Assembly (NCBI GenBank): GCA_046729895.1 | Contig: JBKPHP010000037.1 | Coordinates: 1-10,706, forward strand | DNA: 10,706 nt | Direction of reading: 5' to 3' | From: DASXBA01 sp046729895 | Lineage (GTDB): Bacteria > Actinomycetota > Thermoleophilia > Solirubrobacterales > Thermoleophilaceae | Position numbers and translations under genes: made by a program | In this document: in pieces, positions 5,565 to 10,706 of the stretch | How positions within the stretch are numbered: the first letter of the stretch is position 1 | Layout of the letters: each line of letters begins with the position of its first letter | Notes under the pieces: generated by a model | Seen by the model: only the letters and a program-made list of their open reading frames with translations | Database searches by the model: none | What the model was told of the DNA's origin: nothing

Positions 5565-6902
5565 GTGGCTTGGACCGTCGTCATCGCGGGCGGCGGGTTT
5601 GGTGGCCTGTACGCGGCTCGCCGGCTGGAGCGTCGGCTGCCGCGGCACAGCGCGCGCATCCTGCTCGTTGCCGAAGCGAACTACATGCTGTACACACCTC
5701 TGCTCCCGGGCGCGGCGGCGGGCTCGCTCGAGCCACGCCACGTCGTGGTGCCCCTCAGGGAGGAGCTCGAGTGGACCGACGTTCGACTCGCCCGCGTGGC
5801 CGGCGCCGATCCGGCCCTGGCCGAGCTCACGATCGAGACCGCGGACGGCCGCACGGAGACGATCCGCTACGACCAGCTGGTCGTCGCCCTGGGTTCCGTT
5901 TCGCGCGTGCTGCCGGTTCCAGGCCCCGCGGAGCACGCGGTGGGCTTCAAGGGACTTGCGGAGGGGATCGCGCTGCGCAACCGCACGCTCTGGAACCTGG
6001 AGGTGGCCGAGTCGCTCGCCGACCCGGAGGAGCGGCGCGAATGGCTCACCTTCGTGTTCGTCGGTGCCGGCTACGCGGGGGTCGAGGGCATAGCCGAGCT
6101 GCAGGACTTCGTCGCAAGCGTGATCGACCGCTATCCGCGCTGCCGGCTCGACGGAACTCGCTGGATCCTGGTGGAGGCGGCGGACAGGGTGATGCAGGAG
6201 GTCCCGGCCAGCCTCGCCGAGTTCGCGACCCGCGAGCTCAGGGGTCGCGGAATGGAGATCCGCACCGGGACTCGGCTCGAATCCGTGGACGAGCGCACCG
6301 CCCGGCTCTCCACCGGCGAGCAGATCCCCACCCGCACCCTCTGCTGGACGACGGGCGTGAAGCCGCCGGCGGTCGTGAGGGAGCTTGGCCTGCCGCTCTC
6401 GGCGGCGGGGCGGATCGAGGTGGACGAGACGCTGCGCGTACGGGGCCAGGAGAAAGTCTGGGCGATCGGTGACGCCGCCGGCGTCCCAGACCCGGCCAAG
6501 GGCTGGCGGCAGCCCAGCCCACCTACCGCCCAGCACGCCATCCGACAGGGCCGCGTGGTGGCGGACAACCTGGCCGCAACGCTTGCCGGCAAGTCGCTGC
6601 GACCGTTCCGCTACCGGACGCTTGGTGTCTTCGTGGACATGGGACAGCACCAGGCCGTGGCCACGATGCTGGGAGTTCGCCTGCGCGGCTTTCCGGCCTG
6701 GTTCGCCGCTCGCACCTATCACCTCGCGATGATGCCCGGGGTGCCGCGCCGATTGCGGTTGATGGCCGACTGGACCGTTGGCCTCCTGTTCGGCCGCGCC
6801 GCCGCGGAACTGGGGCAGCTCGGGCACCCGCCGCCGCTCGGCGACTACGTCGAGCCGGTCCACCGGCTGGGCGACGAGGTGGCCGAGGCCTCGGAGAGGT
6901 GA
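5565..6902 (+). CDS. ndh: Type II NADH dehydrogenase-like FAD oxidoreductase
   Basis: A 445-aa flavoprotein of the NDH-2 family, which oxidises NADH with a quinone acceptor at the inner face of the membrane without pumping protons. The N-terminal FAD-binding motif GGGFGGLYAARRLE lies at 9-22. The NAD(P)-binding motif VFVGAGYAGVEGIAEL is at 164-179. The second FAD contact WAIGDAAGVPDP is at 299-310, and TAQHAIRQG (321-329) follows. The C-terminus has an aromatic, amphipathic segment (about 380-411, WFAARTYHLAMM to DWTVGLLFGR), typical of the membrane-contacting end of NDH-2. The frame is open to 5481, but GTG 5565 puts the FAD motif at the usual distance from the N-terminus and avoids overlap. 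A related sulfide:quinone or other NDH-2-like reductase cannot be excluded. The stop overlaps the next GTG by 4 nt. Confidence 0.9.
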   Translation: MAWTVVIAGGGFGGLYAARRLERRLPRHSARILLVAEANYMLYTPLLPGAAAGSLEPRHVVVPLREELEWTDVRLARVAGADPALAELTIETADGRTETIRYDQLVVALGSVSRVLPVPGPAEHAVGFKGLAEGIALRNRTLWNLEVAESLADPEERREWLTFVFVGAGYAGVEGIAELQDFVASVIDRYPRCRLDGTRWILVEAADRVMQEVPASLAEFATRELRGRGMEIRTGTRLESVDERTARLSTGEQIPTRTLCWTTGVKPPAVVRELGLPLSAAGRIEVDETLRVRGQEKVWAIGDAAGVPDPAKGWRQPSPPTAQHAIRQGRVVADNLAATLAGKSLRPFRYRTLGVFVDMGQHQAVATMLGVRLRGFPAWFAARTYHLAMMPGVPRRLRLMADWTVGLLFGRAAAELGQLGHPPPLGDYVEPVHRLGDEVAEASER

Positions 6903-7801
6903 GCGGCCAGGTCGACTTCCGACAGGGTCGCCCCGGCGACCTGCGAGCCGCCTTCGCTCTTTGCGCCGGAGAGCGCGACGAGTCCGAGGTCGAGGCGAGC
7001 TGGAAGCTCGAGCGCCCGCTGTTCGAGTTCTTGGCCGCCCAGGAGGGCGGCTGCTTCTGGATCGCAGAGGAAGATGGCGGAATCGTCGGCTTCGCCCGCG
7101 TGGTGCGGTTCGGGCGATTGGAGCAGCTGACCGAGGTATCGGTGGCCCCGGAGCGCAGGGGCCGGGGGATCGGACGAGGCTTGCTCGAGCGCTGCTGGCC
7201 CAATCCCCCGACCAGGCAGCTCGGGCGTTTGGCCGTCGCGAGCGGCGTCGGCCGGGACTTGAGCCTCGACCTCGGCTTCGGAGTGATGCCCGCGACCGGA
7301 CACTGGCGCCTCGCCCAGCCGGCCGGTCGCTACATGGAGCGGCGCTCGCGGGAGTCGCTGGACACCGCCGAGCCCGCGGTGCACGTCCTGAAGCCGGACC
7401 GCGCGGTCGCGCAGTGGCAGCGGCTCGAGCCGCTCGCCATCGGACACGAGCGGCCGTTGCTCCACGAGTTCTTCGGTCGCGAGCGCATCTGCCTCGCCAG
7501 CCTGGACGAGGACGGGCGGGCCAACGCCCTCTGCTGGGTCGGAACCCCGGGCTACATAGGCCCGGGGGTGGCGGCTCAGCCCGGGGGTCTGGTCCCGGTC
7601 GTGCTCGCCGCGCTCGATCGGGTGGCGAAGACCGAGGAGCCTCACGAGCTGAACCTGCTCTGCACCACGGACAGCTGGTGGCTGCTGCGCCGCTTGCGCT
7701 CGCTCGGCTTCCGGGTCAACTGGCCGAGCTGGATTCTCTGCTCGGAACCGCTCCCCGGCCTCGACCGTTACCTGCCCACGCGGCCCGCCCACGTCCTCTA
7801 G
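6899..7801 (+). CDS. GNAT-family N-acetyltransferase, probably two GNAT domains
   Basis: A 300-aa acetyltransferase of the GNAT superfamily, which transfers acetyl from acetyl-CoA to an amine; the substrate is unknown. The first domain (about 5-145) has the acetyl-CoA binding motif A, LTEVSVAPERRGRGIGRGLL (77-96), with RRGRGIG (86-92) as the pyrophosphate loop. The second half (about 150-300) looks like a degenerate GNAT repeat. It has strand ICLASLDEDGRANALCW, helix VPVVLAALDRVA, strand ELNLLCT and a C-terminal YLPTRP, but lacks the R-x-x-G-x-G/A loop. GTG 6899 overlaps the NDH-2 stop by 4 nt (GTGA), with GGAG at 6893-6896. The overlap suggests co-expression with the flavoprotein but gives no functional link. 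Confidence 0.85.
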   Translation: MSGQVDFRQGRPGDLRAAFALCAGERDESEVEASWKLERPLFEFLAAQEGGCFWIAEEDGGIVGFARVVRFGRLEQLTEVSVAPERRGRGIGRGLLERCWPNPPTRQLGRLAVASGVGRDLSLDLGFGVMPATGHWRLAQPAGRYMERRSRESLDTAEPAVHVLKPDRAVAQWQRLEPLAIGHERPLLHEFFGRERICLASLDEDGRANALCWVGTPGYIGPGVAAQPGGLVPVVLAALDRVAKTEEPHELNLLCTTDSWWLLRRLRSLGFRVNWPSWILCSEPLPGLDRYLPTRPAHVL

Positions 7802-7835
7802 CGGGACGCGCCGCTCGCCTGCCACACTTCATGCC

Positions 7836-8006
7836 ATGGGTGAGCTCGCATCAGAGGCCGGCAAGAAGCTGCTCGCGGTCGCCGTCCTGCTGGTCGCCGC
7901 ATATGTGCTGTTCAAGGTCGTGCTCGGGTTCGTGACCGCCGTCGCCGGGATCGTGCTGGTGGTAGTGGCGATCGTCGCGGTCGTCTGGGCCTTGCGGGTC
8001 CTTTAG
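7836..8006 (+). CDS. 56-aa hydrophobic membrane protein
   Basis: A very short reading frame of unknown function. After a polar start (MGELASEAGKK, 1-11) the chain is almost entirely hydrophobic, LLAVAVLLVAAYVLF (12-26) and VTAVAGIVLVVVAIVAVVW (33-51), which suggests a helical hairpin or one long membrane helix ending in a basic residue. The bias toward Val, Ala and Leu with G/C third positions is consistent with coding. It ends 9 nt before the next gene, and the two may be a pair. There is no clear ribosome binding site; a CACACT lies 7 nt upstream of the ATG, which could mean a leaderless start. It could also be spurious. Confidence 0.55.
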   Translation: MGELASEAGKKLLAVAVLLVAAYVLFKVVLGFVTAVAGIVLVVVAIVAVVWALRVL

Positions 8007-8015
8007 CCGGCCCCG

Positions 8016-8288
8016 GTGGAGTACGTCGTACTGGCGATTTGCTTCGGCCTCTCGGCCGGCGTGATCGGCAAGATGAAGGGCAGCTCCTTCTGGATCTGGT
8101 TCGCGGTGGGCCTCGTGCTGCCGATCATCGGGACGATCGCCGCGCTGCTCTGGCGCTGGGAGGGCCGGGAGCCGCGGCGGCGCTGCCCGGAGTGCGGGAA
8201 CGTCGTGCCGCTGCACGATCAGGTGTGCATGCGCTGCGGCACGGACCTGGAGTTCCCGGAAGCAGTGGAGTCGGAACCCTCTAGCTGA
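8016..8288 (+). CDS. Small membrane protein with C-terminal zinc ribbon
   Basis: A 90-aa protein of unknown function. Two hydrophobic segments (about 3-18 and 26-46) are separated by a short basic turn (GKMKGSS), followed by a WRWEGREPRRR linker. A zinc-ribbon motif comes next, with cysteines at 57, 60, 71 and 74 (CPECG then CMRCG), and the tail is acidic. Such two-helix plus zinc-ribbon proteins are common in actinobacteria, with the ribbon on the cytoplasmic side, but no role is established that I know of. GTG 8016 is the start that keeps the first membrane helix intact; no ribosome binding site is visible. It ends directly at the structured repeat region before ilvB. Confidence 0.8.
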   Translation: MEYVVLAICFGLSAGVIGKMKGSSFWIWFAVGLVLPIIGTIAALLWRWEGREPRRRCPECGNVVPLHDQVCMRCGTDLEFPEAVESEPSS

Positions 8289-8289
8289 G

Positions 8290-8316
8290 CGTTTGGGGGG
8301 CCAGGCCCCCGCAACG
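8290..8316 (+). terminator. Possible terminator hairpin after the zinc-ribbon gene
   Basis: One nucleotide after the stop codon, CGTT pairs with AACG and GGGGG (8296-8300) with CCCCC (8306-8310) around the loop CCAGG, with a two-base internal mismatch. The position fits termination of the upstream transcript, but no T-run follows, so it would have to be a U-less actinobacterial-type terminator. It is the first hairpin of the larger inverted-repeat element. Confidence 0.4.
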
Positions 8317-8410
8317 CCCCGGCTTGGGGCGAAGGCTGCCAGTTCCGGTCTGGAGGCGGTGGGCCGCCCCCAACCGCCCGTTGGGCGGCAGCCTCGCGCT
8401 GCCCCAAACG
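8290..8410 (+). repeat. GC-rich inverted-repeat element between two genes
   Basis: A 121-bp element bounded by perfect 9-bp inverted repeats, CGTTTGGGG (8290-8298) and CCCCAAACG (8402-8410). Inside are more complementary arms. TTGGGG (8324-8329) can pair with CCCCAA (8402-8407), and GCGAAGGCTGCC (8329-8340) pairs with GGCAGCCTCGC (8387-8397) with one bulged A. Local hairpins are 8315-8320 with 8326-8331 (CGCCCC/GGGGCG) and 8374-8379 with 8383-8388 (CCGCCC/GGGCGG, loop GTT). Several of these pairings exclude one another. It lies outside both neighbouring genes. It may be a mobile miniature inverted-repeat element, a REP-like repeat, or a folded 3' end of the upstream transcript. Confidence 0.7.
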
Positions 8411-8424
8411 GACGACCTGCGGCC

Positions 8425-8432
8425 GATACACT
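8425..8432 (+). promoter_or_regulatory. -10 promoter element of ilvB, probably leaderless
   Basis: GATACACT ends 9 nt before the ilvB ATG at 8442; its core TACACT (8427-8432) fits the actinobacterial -10 consensus TANNNT. The transcription start would fall at about 8439-8442, leaving little or no 5' leader. No Shine-Dalgarno sequence is present before the ATG, which agrees with a leaderless message, a common arrangement in actinobacteria. No good -35 box is visible. Confidence 0.6.
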
Positions 8433-8441
8433 CGATCGCCC

Positions 8442-10124
8442 ATGCGTGCCGTCGACGCGATCATGGAATGCCTCAAGGCCGAGGACGTCGAGCATGTTTT
8501 CGGCATTCCGGGGGGCGCCAACCTGCCCACCTACGATGCGCTCTATGACGCAGGCGTTCGGCACGTCCAGTGTCGGCACGAGCAGGGAGCGGGGCATGCG
8601 GCTGAGGGCTACGCCAAGGCCTCCGGCAAGGTCGGAGTAGCGCTCGCCACCTCGGGACCCGGGGCCACGAACCTGGTGACGGCGATCGCCGACGCGAGCA
8701 TGGACTCGGTGCCCACGGTCTTCCTCACGGGGCAGGTTCGCACGGAGCTGATCGGCACCGACGGCTTCCAGGAGGCCGATGTGACCGGCATCACGATGCC
8801 GGTCGTCAAGCACTCGATCCTGATCCAGGACCCCCGGGAGATCCCGGAGGCCGTCCACGAGGCCTTCCACATCGCGCGCACGGGCCGCCCGGGGCCTGTC
8901 TTGGTCGACGTCCCCCAGGACCTCTCCCGCGCGGACATCCCGTACGAACCGGTGGATCTGGCCCGCATCTCGCTTCCGGGCTATCAGCCCACCACCGAGG
9001 GCAACACGAAACAGATCCGCCTGGCCGCCAAGGCGCTCGCCAACGCCCGCCGGCCGGTGATCTACGGCGGCGGCGGCATCGTCAACGCGAACGCGGCCAA
9101 GGAGTTCACGGAGCTCTGCCTGGCGGACAGGTTCCCGGTGACCCTCACGGTGATGGGGCTGGGCGCCTTCTCCGCCCCCCACGACCAGTGGCTCGGCATG
9201 CTCGGCATGCACGGCACCCGGGCGGCCAACTACGCCATGGACGAGGCCGACCTGATCTGCGCGGTCGGGGCGCGCTTCGACGACCGCATCACCGGCAAGC
9301 TCTCCGAGTTCGCCCCCCGGGCCAAGTTCATCCACATCGACATAGATCCGGCGGAGATCTCCAAGAACGTTCCCGCCCACATCCCGATCGTGGGCGATGC
9401 GAAGAACATCCTGCCCAAGCTCACCGCCGAGTACCGGGCACTCGACACCGACTCCTCGCGCCTCGACGGCTGGTGGGAGCGGATCCGGGGCTGGCAGGAG
9501 AAGCATCCCCTCGGCTACGAGGACTCCGAGGACTCGGAGATCAAGCCCCAGTACATGATCGAGGCGATGCACGAGGCCACCGGCGGCGAGGCGATCATCA
9601 CCTCAGACGTCGGCCAGCACCAGATGTGGTGCGCGCAGTACTTCCCCTTCCAGCGCCCGCGGCAGTGGATCAACTCCGGGGGGCTGGGGACGATGGGGTT
9701 CGGCCTGCCCTCGGCGATGGGGGCCAAGGTCGCCCGCCCGGACGACGACGTGGTCTGCCTGGCCGGCGACGGCTCCCTGATCATGACCGTGCAGGAGCTG
9801 GCCACCTGCGTGACCGAGGACATCCCGGTGAAGGTCTTCATCATGAACAACGGCTACCTCGGCATGGTCCGGCAGTGGCAGGAGCTCTTCTGGGACCGCC
9901 GCTACAAGGCGGTCGAGATGGGCGCCAGCCCCGATTGGGTCAAGCTCGCCGATGCCTTCGGCGCCCTGGGCATGCGCGTCACGGACAAGGGCGAGCTGCT
10001 GGATGCCATGAAGACCGCGCTCGCCGAGGACGGGCCCGTGGTCGTCGACATCCACGTTTCGAAGGAAGAGAACTGCTATCCGATGATTCCGGCGGGCCAA
10101 GCTGCGAGGGACATGGTGGGATGA
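8442..10124 (+). CDS. ilvB: Acetohydroxyacid synthase large (catalytic) subunit
   Basis: A 560-aa thiamine diphosphate enzyme (EC 2.2.1.6) that condenses two pyruvates to acetolactate, or pyruvate with 2-ketobutyrate to acetohydroxybutyrate, the first common step of valine, leucine and isoleucine synthesis. The N-terminal ThDP pyrimidine domain begins HVFGIPGGANLP (18-29) and carries the catalytic glutamate E47 in CRHEQGAGHAAEGYA. SGPGATNL is at 71-78, and the central FAD-binding domain includes VGARFDDR (275-282). The C-terminal ThDP pyrophosphate domain has the Mg-binding motif GDGSL (442-446) to NN (469-470), and VRQWQ (476-480) lies in the region that lines the active-site channel and herbicide site. 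All key residues are present and the length is normal. It has its own promoter upstream and ilvN 75 bp downstream. Confidence 0.97.
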   Translation: MRAVDAIMECLKAEDVEHVFGIPGGANLPTYDALYDAGVRHVQCRHEQGAGHAAEGYAKASGKVGVALATSGPGATNLVTAIADASMDSVPTVFLTGQVRTELIGTDGFQEADVTGITMPVVKHSILIQDPREIPEAVHEAFHIARTGRPGPVLVDVPQDLSRADIPYEPVDLARISLPGYQPTTEGNTKQIRLAAKALANARRPVIYGGGGIVNANAAKEFTELCLADRFPVTLTVMGLGAFSAPHDQWLGMLGMHGTRAANYAMDEADLICAVGARFDDRITGKLSEFAPRAKFIHIDIDPAEISKNVPAHIPIVGDAKNILPKLTAEYRALDTDSSRLDGWWERIRGWQEKHPLGYEDSEDSEIKPQYMIEAMHEATGGEAIITSDVGQHQMWCAQYFPFQRPRQWINSGGLGTMGFGLPSAMGAKVARPDDDVVCLAGDGSLIMTVQELATCVTEDIPVKVFIMNNGYLGMVRQWQELFWDRRYKAVEMGASPDWVKLADAFGALGMRVTDKGELLDAMKTALAEDGPVVVDIHVSKEENCYPMIPAGQAARDMVG

Positions 10125-10202
10125 GGTCGCTGGTCGCTAGTCGCTGGTCGCGAGGAACGACCTGCCCAGCGACCAGAGACCAGAGACCGGAGACCAGAGA
10201 TG
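10125..10202 (+). repeat. Heptamer repeat array forming an inverted repeat before ilvN
   Basis: The gap consists largely of 7-bp units. The left arm has four copies of (G/A)GTCGC(T/G) (10125-10152). The right arm has AGCGACC followed by AGAGACC, AGAGACC, GGAGACC and AGAGATG (10168-10202). The right arm is close to the reverse complement of the left. The two 27-nt arms 10125-10151 and 10169-10195 match at 22 of 27 positions around a 17-nt loop, giving a potential stem-loop. The array starts on the base after the ilvB stop codon and runs into the ilvN start codon. Confidence 0.85.
10189..10192 (+). promoter_or_regulatory. Ribosome binding site of ilvN within the repeat array
   Basis: GGAG from the variant repeat unit GGAGACC, spaced 7 nt from the ATG at 10200. 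It favours this start over the in-frame ATGs at 10260 and 10263, which have no comparable signal. If the stem-loop of the array forms, this site would be buried in its right arm. Confidence 0.5.
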
Positions 10203-10706
10203 GGTGAGCCAGCAACAAAAGAAGTCCTGAATCTCGAAGAGCTACAGGCGTCCGGCGGCATGATGACCGGGCGTCGGCACATCCTGTCGCTGCTCGTCGA
10301 GAACAAACCCGGTGTGCTCGCCCGGATCGCGGGCCTGTTCGCCCGGCGCGGCTTCAACATCGACTCGCTGGCGGTCGGCCCGACGGACGACCTTCACATC
10401 TCGCGGCTCACGCTGACAGTGGACGGCGCCGCGCAGCCGATCGATCAGGTCACGAAGCAGCTGCACAAGCTCGTGAACGTGATCAAGATCCGTGATCTCG
10501 AGCCCGCCGAGTGCGTGGCCCGGGAGCTCGCTCTATTCAAGGTCTCGTGCTCGGAGGGCGAGGCACGCGCCCAGGTGATGCAATTCACCGACATCTTCCG
10601 GGGCAAGGTCGTGGACGTCTCCAAGCGCTCCGTGACGATCGAGATCACCGGCACGGACGACAAGATCGAGGCCTTCGAGGAGATGGTCCGGCCGTTCGGC
10701 CTGATC
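10200..10706 (+). CDS. ilvN: Acetohydroxyacid synthase small (regulatory) subunit, 3' end cut off
   Basis: The first 169 codons of the regulatory subunit that activates IlvB and confers feedback inhibition, usually by valine. The ACT domain spans about 26-100, opening with HILSLLVENKPGVLARIAGL (27-46) and GFNIDSLAVGPT (51-62), which hold the inhibitor-binding region. The C-terminal domain begins near 105 (VARELALFKV) and continues past the window edge, with FRGKVVDVSKRSVTIEITG (133-151) present. Bacterial IlvN is about 160-180 aa, so only the last few residues are missing. ATG 10200 is chosen because of the GGAG ahead of it. This gives an N-terminal extension of about 20 aa before the usual start; the ATGs at 10260 and 10263 are alternatives that would give the common IlvN length. 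Confidence 0.95.
   Translation, partial: MGEPATKEVLNLEELQASGGMMTGRRHILSLLVENKPGVLARIAGLFARRGFNIDSLAVGPTDDLHISRLTLTVDGAAQPIDQVTKQLHKLVNVIKIRDLEPAECVARELALFKVSCSEGEARAQVMQFTDIFRGKVVDVSKRSVTIEITGTDDKIEAFEEMVRPFGLI

Noticed and set aside
5562..6863. 433-aa open frame on the minus strand opposite the NADH dehydrogenase gene
   Set aside because: It is antisense to a gene with clear FAD and NAD motifs and shows no recognisable domain or ribosome binding site.
8289..8441. Leader-peptide attenuator for ilvB
   Set aside because: No short frame rich in Val, Leu or Ile codons with a ribosome binding site precedes the hairpins, and the likely promoter is downstream of the whole structure.
7851..9572. 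573-aa open frame on the minus strand opposite ilvB
   Set aside because: It lies antisense to ilvB, whose motifs are complete, and extends over the two small genes. Long antisense frames are expected at this GC content, and its composition (Val, Gly, Arg, Asp, His) is that of a codon shadow.
10125..10202. CRISPR-like array
   Set aside because: The units are 7 bp with no spacers and the array is only 78 bp. It is a simple tandem and inverted repeat.

Overview
The window comes from a high-GC bacterium. GC-rich third codon positions, many GTG starts, ATGA/GTGA start-stop overlaps and an A-F-G-O-J-L-S-F-K gas vesicle gene set without gvpN or gvpC all point to Actinomycetota. The Thermoleophilia (Solirubrobacterales/Gaiellales type) are my best guess, but that is inference, as no marker gene here settles it.

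Region 1 (1-4617) is a compact gas vesicle operon on the + strand. A small helical protein gene leads it, followed by gvpA (shell protein), a first gvpF/L, gvpG, gvpO, gvpJ (minor shell-like), gvpL (with an unusual N-terminal extension), gvpS (short shell-like), a third gvpF/L and gvpK. From gvpA to gvpK every gene overlaps the next by 1 to 17 nt, so translation is probably coupled throughout. The set contains three GvpA-fold proteins (A, J, S) and three GvpF/L-family proteins. Its most unusual parts are the roughly 80-residue acidic-then-Ser/Arg tail on GvpA and the 11-residue repeats in the GvpL extension. The upstream end of the operon lies outside the window.

Region 2 (4671-8288) is a tight run of less well known genes on the same strand: a 74-aa conserved-looking protein ending in Gly-Gly, a two-helix membrane protein of unknown function, a type II NADH dehydrogenase-like flavoprotein, a tandem GNAT-type acetyltransferase, a 56-aa hydrophobic protein and a 90-aa membrane protein with a zinc ribbon. 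Nothing ties them mechanistically to the gas vesicles.

Region 3 (8289-10706) opens with a 120-bp GC-rich inverted-repeat element. It is followed by ilvB and the first 169 codons of ilvN, the large and small subunits of acetohydroxyacid synthase (branched-chain amino acid synthesis). ilvB appears to have a leaderless promoter. A heptamer repeat array fills the ilvB-ilvN gap and seems to provide both the ribosome binding site and the start codon of ilvN. No tRNA, rRNA, CRISPR array or transposase gene was seen, and no gene-free stretch exceeds about 155 bp.
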